From assembly GCA_902532595.1 (NCBI GenBank), contig CACAIN010000002.1, positions 56,362 through 120,361 of the forward strand: a stretch of DNA of 64,000 bases, in the 5' to 3' direction. Both the position numbers and the translations under genes were made by a program. Each line of letters starts with the position of its first letter. The stretch's first letter is position 1. Below the pieces are notes generated by a model that ran no database searches, was not told where the DNA came from, and saw nothing but the letters and a program-made list of their open reading frames with translations. Source of the stretch: an uncultured Pelagibacteraceae bacterium. GTDB taxonomy: Bacteria; Pseudomonadota; Alphaproteobacteria; Pelagibacterales; Pelagibacteraceae. Positions 19,745 through 32,536 of the stretch are shown here, piece after piece.

Positions 19745-20071
19745 ATGCACGTATCAACGAAAAAATGGTTATTTATAAAATATAGTTCATTAACATTAAT
19801 TCCATTAATGATTTGGTTTATAGTTAATTTAGTAGCAATATATGACTCAGATTATATTGAAGTTGTTAATTTTTTTACAAAACAGCCATCAAAAATCTTA
19901 TTTTCTATCTTTATTGTTGTTTCCTACTTTTTTTCAGCTTTAACTATAAGTGAGATTTTTGAAGATTATATTAAAAATGAAAAAATAAAAAATGTCGCAA
20001 AGCAAATGCTTAATATTTTTGCTATAATAATTTCATTATTAACAATTATAGGAATATTTAATTTATCATAA
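19745..20071 (+). CDS. sdhD: Succinate dehydrogenase membrane anchor subunit
   Basis: Three-TM protein between sdhC and sdhA. Confidence 0.88.
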   Translation: MHVSTKKWLFIKYSSLTLIPLMIWFIVNLVAIYDSDYIEVVNFFTKQPSKILFSIFIVVSYFFSALTISEIFEDYIKNEKIKNVAKQMLNIFAIIISLLTIIGIFNLS

Positions 20072-21846
20072 TGAGTGCTTATAAAATTATAGATCATGAA
20101 TATGATGTTGTAGTTCTTGGAGCTGGAGGTTCTGGATTGAGAGCAGCAGTAGGCTTATCCGAAGCAGGATTGAAAACAGCATGTATTTCAAAAGTTTTCC
20201 CGACAAGAAGTCATACTTCAGCTGCACAAGGTGGAATTTCTGCAGCGCTTGGAAATATGGGAGAGGATGACTGGAGATGGCACATGTATGATACAGTGAA
20301 GGGCTCTGATTGGTTGGGCGACCAAGATGCAATTGAATATCTTTGTAAAGAAGCTCCTAAAGCAGTTCAAGAGTTAGATAAGTATGGAGTGCCCTTTAGT
20401 AGAACTAAAGAAGGAAAAATATACCAAAGACCTTTTGGAGGGATGACTAAAAACTATGGCAATGGAACTGTTCAAAGAACTTGTGCAGCAGCAGATAGAA
20501 CAGGACACGCCATTCTTCATACATTGTATGGTCAAGCTTTAAAACACAACACAGAATTTTTTATAGAATATTTTGCATTAGATTTGATAATGAAAAATGG
20601 AGAATGTAAAGGCTTGATAGCTTGGAATCTAAACGATGGTACAATTCATAGATTTAAATCTCATATAACTATAATTGCTACCGGCGGTTATGGTAAAATT
20701 TATTATTCAGCGACTTCTGCTCATACTTGTACTGGAGATGGTAATGGGATGGTTTTAAGAGCTGGTTTACCATTACAAGATATGGAATTTGTTCAATTTC
20801 ATCCTACTGGAATATATGGAGTGGGATGTTTGATATCTGAAGGAGTTAGAGGTGAAGGTGGTTTTCTTTTAAATTCTAAAGGAGAAAGATTTATGGAGAG
20901 ATACGCTCCTAACGCTAAAGATCTTGCTTCAAGAGATGTAGTAAGCAGATCTATTGCTATTGAAATAAATGAAGGAAGAGGTGTAGGAAAAGAAAAAGAC
21001 CATGTTCATCTTCATTTGGACCATTTAGATTCAAAAGTAATTGAAGATAGATTGCCTGGTATAGCTGAGTCCGCAAAAACTTTTTCAGGAGTAGATGTAA
21101 CTAAAGATCCTATACCTGTAGTTCCTACTGTTCATTATAATATGGGTGGAATACCTACAAACTATAAAGCAGAAGTTTTAACTTTAAATGGTTCTGAAAA
21201 GACCGTTCCGGGCTTGATGGCGATAGGTGAAGCAGCTTGCGTTTCTGTTCATGGTGCAAATAGATTAGGGTCTAACTCATTAATAGATTTAGTAGTTTTT
21301 GGAAAAGCTGCAGCAAAAAGAGCAGCAGAATTAGTTAAACCTAATACACCTCATGATATTTCGCCAAAAAATGAAGCGGACAAATGTCTAGATAGATTTG
21401 ATAAAATTAGAAATTCAAATGGGGGCACAAATACTGCAAGTCTAAGATTATCAATGCAAAAAACAATGCAAAGCAAGTGCGCAGTATTCAGAACAGAAAA
21501 AACTTTAAAAGAAGGTATTGATGCAATTAGAAAACCTTTTGAGGGCTTGGCAGACATATCTGTAAAAGATAAATCTCTTTTGTTCAATACTGATTTAGTT
21601 GAGTCTTTAGAATTTGATAACTTGATAAGGCAAGCTATGACCACTATGGACTCGGCTTATCATAGAAAAGAGAGCAGAGGAGCACACGCTAGAGAAGATT
21701 TTTCTAAACGGGATGACAAACAATTTATGAAACATACTTTAGCATGGCAAAATGGCAAAGAGGTCAAAGTTAAATATAGAGATGTACATTCAAGAACATT
21801 AACAAATGATGTACAATATTTTCCACCAAAAGAAAGAGTTTATTAA
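20071..21846 (+). CDS. sdhA: Succinate dehydrogenase flavoprotein subunit
   Basis: [51 protein letters not shown]. Confidence 0.98.
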   Translation: MSAYKIIDHEYDVVVLGAGGSGLRAAVGLSEAGLKTACISKVFPTRSHTSAAQGGISAALGNMGEDDWRWHMYDTVKGSDWLGDQDAIEYLCKEAPKAVQELDKYGVPFSRTKEGKIYQRPFGGMTKNYGNGTVQRTCAAADRTGHAILHTLYGQALKHNTEFFIEYFALDLIMKNGECKGLIAWNLNDGTIHRFKSHITIIATGGYGKIYYSATSAHTCTGDGNGMVLRAGLPLQDMEFVQFHPTGIYGVGCLISEGVRGEGGFLLNSKGERFMERYAPNAKDLASRDVVSRSIAIEINEGRGVGKEKDHVHLHLDHLDSKVIEDRLPGIAESAKTFSGVDVTKDPIPVVPTVHYNMGGIPTNYKAEVLTLNGSEKTVPGLMAIGEAACVSVHGANRLGSNSLIDLVVFGKAAAKRAAELVKPNTPHDISPKNEADKCLDRFDKIRNSNGGTNTASLRLSMQKTMQSKCAVFRTEKTLKEGIDAIRKPFEGLADISVKDKSLLFNTDLVESLEFDNLIRQAMTTMDSAYHRKESRGAHAREDFSKRDDKQFMKHTLAWQNGKEVKVKYRDVHSRTLTNDVQYFPPKERVY

Positions 21847-22622
21847 TGGCTGAATTCTCGCTTCCCAATAATTCAAAAATTATTAAAGGTAAATATTATA
21901 AAGATAAAACAAATTCTAAAAATATCAGAAAAGTAAATGTTTACAGATGGAATCCAGATGATGGACAAAATCCTAGAATAGATACATTTGAAGTAGATAT
22001 GGATAATTGTGGACCTAAAGTTTTAGACATTCTTTTTAAGATTAAAAATGAAATGGACTCATCATTAACTTTTAGAAGATCTTGTGCCCACGGTGTATGT
22101 GGTTCATGTGCTATGAATGTAGACGGAATTAATACTTTATCATGCATTAAGTCACATAGTGATATTAAAGGTGAACTGAATATTTATCCTTTGCCTCATT
22201 TAAAAGTTATTAAAGATTTAATTGGAGATCTAAGCAATTTGTATAAACAATATGAGTCCATTCAACCTTGGTTAAAAACTTCCAAAACTGATACTGAAAA
22301 AAATGAAATTCTTCAATCACAAAAGGATAGATCAAAACTTGATGGTTATTACGAGTGTATATTATGCGCTTGCTGTTCCACATCTTGCCCAAGTTATTGG
22401 TGGAATGGTGACAAATATTTGGGTCCTGCAGTTTTACTTCAAGCCTACAGATGGATAAGCGATAGTAGAGATGAAGAAAAAAAAGAAAGATTAAAAAAAG
22501 TGGCAGATGAACTAAAGCTTTATAGATGCCATACGATAATGAACTGCACTAATTCTTGTCCAAAAGGTCTAAATCCAGCAAAAGCTATTGGATCAATAAA
22601 AAAAATGCTTGCAACAAGCTAA
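21846..22622 (+). CDS. sdhB: Succinate dehydrogenase iron-sulfur subunit
   Basis: [55 protein letters not shown]. Confidence 0.98.
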   Translation: MAEFSLPNNSKIIKGKYYKDKTNSKNIRKVNVYRWNPDDGQNPRIDTFEVDMDNCGPKVLDILFKIKNEMDSSLTFRRSCAHGVCGSCAMNVDGINTLSCIKSHSDIKGELNIYPLPHLKVIKDLIGDLSNLYKQYESIQPWLKTSKTDTEKNEILQSQKDRSKLDGYYECILCACCSTSCPSYWWNGDKYLGPAVLLQAYRWISDSRDEEKKERLKKVADELKLYRCHTIMNCTNSCPKGLNPAKAIGSIKKMLATS

Positions 22623-22646
22623 AAGCTTATTTAATCAATTAGCACT

Positions 22647-24140
22647 ATGAAATTAATAGAACACTTTATTGGTGGTAAAAACTATTCTGGTAACTCCAAG
22701 AGAAAAAATAAAATTTTTAATCCAGCTACGGGTGAACAGAGTGCAGAAGTTAAATTAGCAACATCAGAAGATGTTAATAAAGCAGTAGAAAATGCAAAAA
22801 ATTCATTTGAAAAGTGGTCAAATACTCCTCCTCTTCAAAGAGCTAGGATTATGTTTAAATTTAAGGAATTAATAGAAAAAAATTATGATGAACTTGCAAA
22901 AATTATCGTTTCTGAACATGGAAAAGTATATGAAGATGCCAAAGGATCTTTAACTAGAGGACTAGAAGTTGTTGAGTATGCTTGTGGTATACCTCAAATG
23001 CTTAAAGGAGAATTCACAGAAAATGTTGGAACAAGTGTTGATAGTTGGTCAATAAGGCAACCATTAGGAGTTTGCGCAGGTATTACTCCTTTTAATTTTC
23101 CTGCAATGGTTCCCATGTGGATGTTTCCAATGGCAATAGCATGTGGAAATACATTTGTTTTAAAGCCCTCTGAAAAAGACCCCTCTTGTTCTCTAAGATT
23201 AGCTGAATTATTAAAAGAAGCTGGTTTACCAGATGGAGTTTTTAATGTGATTAATGGAGATAAAGAGGCTGTCGATGCATTAATAAATAATAAGGATGTT
23301 GTCGCTATGAGTTTTGTTGGGTCAACCCCAATAGCTAAATATATATACGAAAATTGTGCCAAAAATGAAAAGAGAGTACAAGCTTTAGGAGGAGCAAAAA
23401 ATCATTGTGTTGTTATGCCAGATTGTGATTTAGACCAAGCAGTTAATGGGTTAATGGGAGCCGCTTATGGTTCAGCAGGTGAGAGATGTATGGCACAATC
23501 AGTTGCTGTAGCAGTAGGAGGAATAGGAGATAAATTGGTTAATTCTTTGACTAAAAAAGTAGAGGCGTTAAAAGTTGGTCCAGGCATGGATAAGGAATCA
23601 GAAATGGGACCTTTAGTTACTAAAGAACATTTAGCAAAAGTAAAAAGCTATGTAGACATTGGTGTAAAAGAAGGCGCTAAATTGTTAGTAGATGGAAGAA
23701 ATTTTAAAATTCAAGGTTATGAAAATGGTTATTATATCGGTGGTTGCCTATTTGACCACGTAAAAAAAGATATGAGAATTTATAAAGAAGAAATTTTTGG
23801 ACCAGTTTTATCTGTTATTCGAGCTAAAGACTTTGATGAAGCACTACAATTAGTGAATGACCATGAATTTGGTAATGGGGTAAGTATATTTACTAGAGAC
23901 GGGGACTCAGGCAGAACATTTTCCAATAAAGCTAAAATAGGAATGGTTGGTATTAATATTCCTATACCAGTTCCTATGGCTTTCCACAGCTTTGGTGGTT
24001 GGAAAAGATCATTGTTTGGAGATCAACATATGCATGGCCCCGAAGGTGTAAGATTTTATACTAAACTTAAAACAATAACTTCAAGGTGGCCTTCAGGATT
24101 GAGATCTGATCCAGAATTTATAATGCCAACTATGAAATAA
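22647..24140 (+). CDS. mmsA: CoA-acylating methylmalonate-semialdehyde dehydrogenase
   Basis: GVCAGITPFNFPAMVPMWMFPMAIACGNTFVLKPSEKDPS and AAYGSAGERCMAQSVAVAVG. Confidence 0.93.
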   Translation: MKLIEHFIGGKNYSGNSKRKNKIFNPATGEQSAEVKLATSEDVNKAVENAKNSFEKWSNTPPLQRARIMFKFKELIEKNYDELAKIIVSEHGKVYEDAKGSLTRGLEVVEYACGIPQMLKGEFTENVGTSVDSWSIRQPLGVCAGITPFNFPAMVPMWMFPMAIACGNTFVLKPSEKDPSCSLRLAELLKEAGLPDGVFNVINGDKEAVDALINNKDVVAMSFVGSTPIAKYIYENCAKNEKRVQALGGAKNHCVVMPDCDLDQAVNGLMGAAYGSAGERCMAQSVAVAVGGIGDKLVNSLTKKVEALKVGPGMDKESEMGPLVTKEHLAKVKSYVDIGVKEGAKLLVDGRNFKIQGYENGYYIGGCLFDHVKKDMRIYKEEIFGPVLSVIRAKDFDEALQLVNDHEFGNGVSIFTRDGDSGRTFSNKAKIGMVGINIPIPVPMAFHSFGGWKRSLFGDQHMHGPEGVRFYTKLKTITSRWPSGLRSDPEFIMPTMK

Positions 24141-25112
<972 letters not shown>

Positions 25113-25114
25113 TT

Positions 25115-25921
25115 TTATTTTTTTTTTAAGACTATTCTTCTACCCATACAAAAAATTTTTGGAAAAAACTTAATTAAAACTTTATCAATATAATCCAATA
25201 TATTTAAAAAAAAATTGTTCATCGGAATAAAAGCAGTTTTTGATGTAACCCCCCCTGAGTTGATAAAAATTAAACATTCAGTTAATTCTTCATATTCAAT
25301 TTCAAATAAATTACCAATTTCTTTATTAAATCTGGAACGGTCATCAAAAATTAAATGTGGGACAGCTATATTTCCATGCCAAGCATTTTTTTCATCACTT
25401 TTTGGTTCCTCTTCATCCCAGACATTTAATGTGAAATCAAATCCCTCATGTTTCATTATCATGGTAGCCAATTGAAAAAAAATAGAGCAATAAGACTCAA
25501 AAATAATAAGTCTACCTCCATTTTTTAAAATTCTATTAATTTCTTTAAAAAATTTTATTGGATACGGAATATGGTGGATCATATTTGAGGCAATTACAAA
25601 ATTTAAACTATCTGTTTTAAAACCTGTATTTTGTGCATCAATATTTTTATAATCTAAATGTTCGTCATTACCTAAGTCAGTTAATTTGAAGTTTTTGTTT
25701 TTAATAAAATCTTTTGAAAATCCCGCTCCAGACCCGACTTCAATTCCGTTATCTGACTCTTTTATAAATTTATTCATCCATCCAAATCTTTTACTTAATA
25801 AAAATTTCACATTATTATATTTATTAGAATAATACGTTTCTCTAGCAACCTTTGTGTTTGCTATAGATTGCATTCTATTATCTTCTTTTGAAAACTGAAT
25901 TTTTTCTTTAATTTTAAACAT
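25115..25921 (-). CDS. Class I SAM-dependent methyltransferase
   Basis: GIEVGSGAGFSKDFI and ASNMIHHIPYPIKFFKEINRILKNGGRLIIFE. Confidence 0.82.
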   Translation of the reverse strand: MFKIKEKIQFSKEDNRMQSIANTKVARETYYSNKYNNVKFLLSKRFGWMNKFIKESDNGIEVGSGAGFSKDFIKNKNFKLTDLGNDEHLDYKNIDAQNTGFKTDSLNFVIASNMIHHIPYPIKFFKEINRILKNGGRLIIFESYCSIFFQLATMIMKHEGFDFTLNVWDEEEPKSDEKNAWHGNIAVPHLIFDDRSRFNKEIGNLFEIEYEELTECLIFINSGGVTSKTAFIPMNNFFLNILDYIDKVLIKFFPKIFCMGRRIVLKKK

Positions 25922-25976
25922 AAGTTTTAGTAGATATATAAATCAAAACAATTTACTGGTACATTTAAATAGTTTA

Positions 25977-27581
25977 TTGATTAATATTTTTCAAACAATG
26001 TTTTTAATTAAAAAAAGTGTATTTAAAGAATTTCCAACAATATTAGGAATAATCATTTATGCATCTTTCATAAATTGGTTAAGTGGGAGAGTAGGCATTA
26101 TACCAATCGACTCTTTTGGGTTTCTAGATACTGGATTTAGTATTTTAAAAAATAAGTTACCGATTAGAGATTTCTGGATATTTACTGGTCTTTTAGTTGA
26201 TTATATGGAAGCTTTTTTTTTATTACTCTTTGGAAACAATTGGAGTAGCCATATATTACATGCCTCTTCAATGAATGTAATTGCGTCTTTAAGTTTATAT
26301 TACTTTCTGAGAAATATTAATTTCGATATAAAGTTTTCTGTTTTTTATACATTAAGCTTTGCCACGCTTTGTTATCCTGTTTCAGGTACGCCTTTTGCTT
26401 ATCTTCATGCTTACATTTTTTCATTAATTACGATTTTTATATTATTCTTAGCTATCAAGAATAGACTTAATAGTACATGGTTCTTGTTACCAATATTTTG
26501 TTTTCTTGCTTTTGTGTCAATGCAAACACCAAGTGCGTACATTATATTTTTAGTAATAATTTTTTCAATATTTTATTTTTTAAAAGAAAAAAAAACCAAT
26601 AATCTTAAATATTTTATATTTGGTAATTTTTTTTGTATTTTATTTTTATTTTTTTATTTGATTGCAACTAAGACACCATTAGAAAACTTTTTATATCAAT
26701 ATATTTTTTTTCCACTAACGGTAGGAGCAGGAAGACTTGGTAGTAGCGAAACAGCTTATTTGGGTTTGATAGATCAATTAAATATAAAAAGAATTTTTGG
26801 AGAATTTAAATTTATTCATATATTTCTTATTCCACTTGCAATTCTTACAATCAAAAATTTTAAAAAAAATAATTTTAATTTAAATATCTTAAATTTAATA
26901 ATTATATTAACCGCCATTGCTTTTGTTTTTAATCAATTGTTGACAGCTAATCAAATTTATATTTTTAGTTTAATACCTATTATAGCAGCAGTCTTGCACT
27001 TGAATATTTTAAAATTTAATAAGTCTTCAAAGGTTATTTGGGTAGTTATATTTATAGTTCTATTTGCAACTATCAAATTCCATTTAAGATATAATATTGA
27101 TAGAAAATTTCATGATCTAGAGTATGTTGATAAAAGTATCGCTATAGATGCTAGCGTAATTCATCAAAATTTAAAGGGTTTACAATGGATCAGCAGATTC
27201 AATTCAAATCCTCAAAATGAAATAAATACAATTAAAAAAGCATTACAAATCATTGATAATGATAAAAGAAACAAAGTTTTAATTACCCATTATCAATTTG
27301 TCTCAACAATACTCAATGAAGACTTAAATATATTGAATAGATGGTATTTGTGGGATAACAATACTCATCCTACAGAAAACCATAAATATTTTAAATTTTA
27401 TAAAAATATGATTAACAAGAATCTTACTAAAAATAAAATTCAAGTTATATATTTATTAGGTCAGGATAATGAAATCTTATTTAAGAATATAGAGAATTAC
27501 TTTACGAATGTTTGTTTTGAAAGTAAAACGCTTGAAGAAAAAAGATTTTCAGTACACGAATTAATAGTTTGTAAAAAATGA
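25977..27581 (+). CDS. Multi-pass membrane protein, possible GT-C-type glycosyltransferase
   Basis: Many hydrophobic segments; PIDSFGFLDTGFSILKNKLPIRDFW region resembles polytopic glycosyltransferases. Start codon uncertain. Confidence 0.55.
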   Translation: MINIFQTMFLIKKSVFKEFPTILGIIIYASFINWLSGRVGIIPIDSFGFLDTGFSILKNKLPIRDFWIFTGLLVDYMEAFFLLLFGNNWSSHILHASSMNVIASLSLYYFLRNINFDIKFSVFYTLSFATLCYPVSGTPFAYLHAYIFSLITIFILFLAIKNRLNSTWFLLPIFCFLAFVSMQTPSAYIIFLVIIFSIFYFLKEKKTNNLKYFIFGNFFCILFLFFYLIATKTPLENFLYQYIFFPLTVGAGRLGSSETAYLGLIDQLNIKRIFGEFKFIHIFLIPLAILTIKNFKKNNFNLNILNLIIILTAIAFVFNQLLTANQIYIFSLIPIIAAVLHLNILKFNKSSKVIWVVIFIVLFATIKFHLRYNIDRKFHDLEYVDKSIAIDASVIHQNLKGLQWISRFNSNPQNEINTIKKALQIIDNDKRNKVLITHYQFVSTILNEDLNILNRWYLWDNNTHPTENHKYFKFYKNMINKNLTKNKIQVIYLLGQDNEILFKNIENYFTNVCFESKTLEEKRFSVHELIVCKK

Positions 27582-28738
27582 ACATTCACGAACATCAAGC
27601 TAAGGAAATTTTGAGAGAATTTGGTGCACCAGTCTCTAAGGGAGAAGTGATTTTTTCAATTAATGAGTTAAAAGAAAAAGTATCAAAATTAAAAAGTAAA
27701 GAATTTGTTTTAAAAGCGCAAATTCATGCAGGCGGCAGAGGTAAAGCCGGAGGAGTAAAACTTGTTAAAGACCCTAAAGAATTGGAAATTCAAGCAAAAA
27801 AAATGATGGGCAAAGTATTGATTACTCATCAAACAGGCCCCGAGGGAAAAAAGGTAAAAAGACTTTATGTAGAAGAAGCATCCGAAATATTAAAAGAGTT
27901 TTATCTATCTTGTCTTGTGGATAGACAATCTTCAAAAATTGCATTTATAAGCAGTACAGAAGGTGGGATGGATATTGAAAAAGTTGCAGCAGAAACACCA
28001 GAAAAAATAGTAACGACAAAAATTGAATTAAATAATGAATTAGCTCAAGAAGATATAGAGAAAATTATATCAGTATTTGGATTAGATCAAAATCAAAAGA
28101 AAGATGCACATAAATTAATTAATGCACTATATAAAATTTTGACCCAGAAGGATGCCAGCTTAATTGAAATTAATCCTTTAATAATTACAAAAAAAGGAAA
28201 TTTATTATGTTTAGATGCAAAAATGAATTTTGATGATAATGCAATTTTTAGAAGACCAGAAATTTTAAAGCTAAGAGATTTAAATGAAGAAGATCCAAAA
28301 GAAATTGAAGCAAGCAAGTTTGATCTTGCATATATTAAACTTAATGGTTCAATTGGGTGCATGGTTAATGGGGCAGGCTTAGCTATGGCCACTATGGATA
28401 TAATTAAACTTTACGGAAAAGAACCTGCAAATTTTTTAGATGTTGGAGGAGGCGCATCTAAGGAAAAAGTTGCCGCAGCATTCAAATTAATTTTATCAGA
28501 TAAGAATGTAAAAGGTATTTTGATAAATATTTTTGGTGGAATCATGCGTTGTGATGTGCTTGCTCAGGGTGTAGTAGATGCAGCCAAAGAGACAAACTTA
28601 TCTGTACCACTAGTAGTAAGATTAGCAGGAACAAATTTTAAAGAAGGTAAAGAAATTTTAGATAAATCTGATTTAAAAATACTATCAGCTTCTAACTTAA
28701 ACGATGCTGCAAAAAAAATTGTGGAGGCTATAAAATAA
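27578..28738 (+). CDS. sucC: Succinyl-CoA ligase (ADP-forming) beta subunit
   Basis: MNIHEHQAKEILREFGAPV, KAQIHAGGRGKAGGVK, NPLIITKKGNLLCLDAKMNFDDNA. Confidence 0.98.
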   Translation: MNIHEHQAKEILREFGAPVSKGEVIFSINELKEKVSKLKSKEFVLKAQIHAGGRGKAGGVKLVKDPKELEIQAKKMMGKVLITHQTGPEGKKVKRLYVEEASEILKEFYLSCLVDRQSSKIAFISSTEGGMDIEKVAAETPEKIVTTKIELNNELAQEDIEKIISVFGLDQNQKKDAHKLINALYKILTQKDASLIEINPLIITKKGNLLCLDAKMNFDDNAIFRRPEILKLRDLNEEDPKEIEASKFDLAYIKLNGSIGCMVNGAGLAMATMDIIKLYGKEPANFLDVGGGASKEKVAAAFKLILSDKNVKGILINIFGGIMRCDVLAQGVVDAAKETNLSVPLVVRLAGTNFKEGKEILDKSDLKILSASNLNDAAKKIVEAIK

Positions 28739-29614
28739 ATGTCAATACTAGTGAATAGAAATACAAAAGTTATTTGCCAAGGTTTTACTGGAAAACATGG
28801 GACGTTCCATTCTGAACAAGCAATAAAGTATGGCACTAAATTAGTCGGAGGTGTAACTCCTTCAAAAGGAGGACAAAAACATTTAAATCTTCCAGTATTT
28901 AATACAGTTCAAGAAGCTAGAGATCAAACAAGTGCCACAGCTACAATGATATATGTTCCTCCTAACTTTGCTGCTGCGGCTATCATAGAGGCAATAAATG
29001 CTAAAATAGAATTGATAGTTTGTATCACTGAAGGGATACCTGTATTAGATATGTTAAAAGTAAAAAAAGAATTAAAAAAAAGTAAATCAAGATTAATCGG
29101 ACCAAACTGCCCAGGCATTATTACCCCTGAAGAATGTAAAATTGGAATCATGCCAGGCAATATTCATAAAAAAGGAACAGTTGGTATTGTTTCAAGATCT
29201 GGAACATTAACGTATGAAGCTGTAGCACAAACATCAGAAAATGGAATGGGGCAGTCTACTTGTATAGGAATTGGAGGAGACCCGATTAATGGCACTAATT
29301 TTATCGATTGTTTAGAACTTTTTTTAAAAGACGAAAAAACTAAATCAATTGTTATGATAGGAGAAATAGGAGGTACGGCTGAAGAAGAAGCTGCAGAGTT
29401 TCTCAAAAAAGAAAAGATCAAAAAACCTACTGTAGGTTTTATAGCTGGTTTAACAGCCCCACCTGGAAGAAGAATGGGACATGCTGGTGCCATAATATCA
29501 GGCGGAAAAGGTGGAGCCAAAGACAAAATAGAAGTGATGAAATCTGCAGGAATAACCATCTCAAAATCACCAGCTGATATTGGTAAGACACTTTTGCATA
29601 AACTTAATGGTTGA
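28739..29614 (+). CDS. sucD: Succinyl-CoA ligase alpha subunit
   Basis: [55 protein letters not shown]. Confidence 0.98.
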   Translation: MSILVNRNTKVICQGFTGKHGTFHSEQAIKYGTKLVGGVTPSKGGQKHLNLPVFNTVQEARDQTSATATMIYVPPNFAAAAIIEAINAKIELIVCITEGIPVLDMLKVKKELKKSKSRLIGPNCPGIITPEECKIGIMPGNIHKKGTVGIVSRSGTLTYEAVAQTSENGMGQSTCIGIGGDPINGTNFIDCLELFLKDEKTKSIVMIGEIGGTAEEEAAEFLKKEKIKKPTVGFIAGLTAPPGRRMGHAGAIISGGKGGAKDKIEVMKSAGITISKSPADIGKTLLHKLNG

Positions 29615-29647
29615 ATTTTGATAATTTATGTTAAAATAAATTACTAA

Positions 29648-32533
29648 ATGTCATCTTCAAAAAACAATACTACTTACAAAAAAACCTCTTTTTTGGTTGG
29701 TAATAATTCAGAATTTATCAATGAATTTTACGCTGACTATCTTTCGGACCCAAATTCGATACCAGAGAGCTGGAGACAATTTTTTGAAGGATTGAGCGAT
29801 GAACAAAAATTAATTTATAACGATTTACAAGGTCCTAGCTGGTCACCAGAAAGAAAAAATAAAAAGATTAACTTTAATAAAAAAGCTCTTGAAAATAAAA
29901 AGGAGAGAACATCTGAAGTGGATTTAGATGTTACTAACGAGTCAGTAAAAGCAATAGCTTTAATTAGAGCATATAGAATTAGAGGACATCTGATCGCTAA
30001 TTTAGATCCGCTTGAAATGATGGAAAGAAAATATCTTGAAGATTTAAATCCAGAAGATCATGGCTTTACAAAAAAAGACTATAATAAAAAAATTTACGTA
30101 GGTGAGTATATGCAAGGTGGTTATTCTACTATTAATGAAATTATTACTTTCTTTAAAAAAATATATTGTTCAACTATTGGAGTTGAGTATATGCATATAT
30201 CTGATCCAATCGAAAAGAAATGGTTCAGAGAAAGGATGGAAAAAGAAGAAAATCAATTAAGATTTACTAACAACGGAAAAAAAGCAATTCTAAATAAGCT
30301 GATACAAGCAGAAGGTTTTGAAAAATTTTTAGCTGTAAAATTTGTAGGGACTAAGAGATTTGGACTTGACGGAGGAGAGTCTTTGATTCCTGCACTAGAA
30401 CAAATTATAAAGAGAGGAGGACATTTAGGCTTTAAAGAAGTAAAAATCGGCCAACCTCATAGAGGAAGATTAAACATCTTAGCTAATGTATTGCAAAAAT
30501 CTTATAAAAGAATGTTTAATGAATTTGCCGGAGAGTTTGCCTCTTTTAGTTCTGACTCTACAGGAGATGTGAAGTATCATCTAGGAGCTTCTTCAAATCG
30601 AGAATTTGATGGCAACTTAGTTCATGTATCATTAACAGATAATCCCTCTCATCTTGAAGCGGTCAATCCAGTTGTATTAGGACAAACACGTGCCAAGCAA
30701 TTTTTCCATAAAGATGAAAAAAGAAGACAAGTTATCCCAGTTTTAATTCATGGCGATGCATCATTTGCTGGCCAAGGTGTAGTTGCAGAATGTTTTGCTA
30801 TGTCAGGGGTACCAGGACATAATACTGGAGGAACGATACATATTATTGTTAATAATCAAATAGGATTTACTACTAGTCCAAAATTTGCTCGTTCTTCACC
30901 GTACCCTTCTGACTTAGCAAAAATGGTTGATGCACCAATTTTACATGTAAATGGTGATGATCCTGAAGCAGTCACTCATTGTGCAAAAATTGCAACTGAC
31001 TACAGGCAAAAATTTAATAGAGATGTTGTTATAGATATGATTTGTTACAGACGTTTTGGTCACAATGAAGGTGATGAACCATCCTTTACTCAGCCCACTA
31101 TGTACAGAAAAATAAAAAAACATCCTACAACTCTGAATATTTATGCAAAAAAATTAATCGAAGAAGGAGCCATTACTTCTGAAGAATTTAATAATATGAA
31201 GACAAAATTTAAAAGTCTTCTTGAAGATCAATTTAAAACTGCTAAAGAGTATAAACCCAAACTAGAGTGGTATGAGGGTGTGTGGTCAAGATTTAAACCT
31301 GAACGAGGCAAAGATAAAAGAGGAGTTACGGGTGTACCACTAGAAAAAATAAAACAAATTGGGGAAAAAATAACTTTAATACCTGAAAACTTTAATCCTC
31401 ACCCAACTTTGAAAAAAATATTTGAAAATAAGAAAAAAATGTTTCAAACCGGAAAAGGTTTTGATTGGGCAACAGCAGAACACCTAGCATTTGCAACTTT
31501 ATTAGAAGAAGGTTATCCAGTGAGACTTTCTGGACAAGATTCTGCCAGAGGGACTTTTAGTCAACGCCATTCAGTGCTGAAAGATCAGTTAAATGGAGGT
31601 AAATACGTTCCATTAAATAATATTTCAAAAAATCAAAAAAGATTTGAAGTAATAGATAGTTTACTTTCTGAGATGGCTGTTCTTGGATTCGAATATGGTT
31701 ATGCTCTTTCTGAACCAAGCACTCTTGTGATTTGGGAAGCACAATTTGGAGATTTTGCAAATGGAGCTCAAGTTATTATAGATCAATTTATTACGTCTGC
31801 AGAAAGAAAATGGGCGAGAGCTAATGGTTTAGTGATGTTATTACCTCATGGTTATGAAGGGCAAGGTCCCGAACATTCTTCTGCTAGATTAGAAAGATTT
31901 TTACAACTATGCGCTCAAGAAAATATTCAAGTTGTGAATTGCACAACACCAGCGAACTATTTTCATGCTTTACGCAGACAAATTCACAGAGATTTTAGAA
32001 AACCTTTAATAGTCATGACCCCAAAATCTTTATTAAGAAATAAAATGTGTACTTCTAGCATTGAAGATTTTACTAAAAAGAATACTTTTCACAGAGTTTT
32101 AAATGATCATGCAGACTCAAAGCAAAATAATTTGATTAAACTTTTGGAAGATAAAAAGATAAAGAAGGTAGTTATTTGTTCAGGAAAAATTTATTTTGAC
32201 CTTCTTCAAGCGAGAGAAAAAAATAAAAATAAGAATGTATTTTTTATTAGAATAGAACAATTATATCCGTTTCCTGTAAAAACACTTGCAAGAGAGTTAA
32301 AAAGATTTAGAAAAAAATCTCAATTTTTTTGGTGTCAGGAAGAACCTAAAAATATGGGCGCGTGGAATACCGTAAGAAATTATATTCAATGGAGTTTAGA
32401 TTATATAAAAGCAGATAACAAAGAAGTTAATTATATCGGTAGAAAGCCAGGAGCATCTCCTGCTAGTGGATATCTTAAAAAACATCTTGCAGAGCAAAAT
32501 GAAATATTAGAAAAGGTAGTAGGAAAATTATAA
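29648..32533 (+). CDS. sucA: 2-oxoglutarate dehydrogenase E1 component
   Basis: GQPHRGRLNILANVL, HGDASFAGQGVVAE, GHNEGDEPSFTQP, SSARLERFLQLCAQENIQVVNCTTPANYFHALRRQ. Confidence 0.98.
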   Translation: MSSSKNNTTYKKTSFLVGNNSEFINEFYADYLSDPNSIPESWRQFFEGLSDEQKLIYNDLQGPSWSPERKNKKINFNKKALENKKERTSEVDLDVTNESVKAIALIRAYRIRGHLIANLDPLEMMERKYLEDLNPEDHGFTKKDYNKKIYVGEYMQGGYSTINEIITFFKKIYCSTIGVEYMHISDPIEKKWFRERMEKEENQLRFTNNGKKAILNKLIQAEGFEKFLAVKFVGTKRFGLDGGESLIPALEQIIKRGGHLGFKEVKIGQPHRGRLNILANVLQKSYKRMFNEFAGEFASFSSDSTGDVKYHLGASSNREFDGNLVHVSLTDNPSHLEAVNPVVLGQTRAKQFFHKDEKRRQVIPVLIHGDASFAGQGVVAECFAMSGVPGHNTGGTIHIIVNNQIGFTTSPKFARSSPYPSDLAKMVDAPILHVNGDDPEAVTHCAKIATDYRQKFNRDVVIDMICYRRFGHNEGDEPSFTQPTMYRKIKKHPTTLNIYAKKLIEEGAITSEEFNNMKTKFKSLLEDQFKTAKEYKPKLEWYEGVWSRFKPERGKDKRGVTGVPLEKIKQIGEKITLIPENFNPHPTLKKIFENKKKMFQTGKGFDWATAEHLAFATLLEEGYPVRLSGQDSARGTFSQRHSVLKDQLNGGKYVPLNNISKNQKRFEVIDSLLSEMAVLGFEYGYALSEPSTLVIWEAQFGDFANGAQVIIDQFITSAERKWARANGLVMLLPHGYEGQGPEHSSARLERFLQLCAQENIQVVNCTTPANYFHALRRQIHRDFRKPLIVMTPKSLLRNKMCTSSIEDFTKKNTFHRVLNDHADSKQNNLIKLLEDKKIKKVVICSGKIYFDLLQAREKNKNKNVFFIRIEQLYPFPVKTLARELKRFRKKSQFFWCQEEPKNMGAWNTVRNYIQWSLDYIKADNKEVNYIGRKPGASPASGYLKKHLAEQNEILEKVVGKL

Positions 32534-32536
32534 TTC

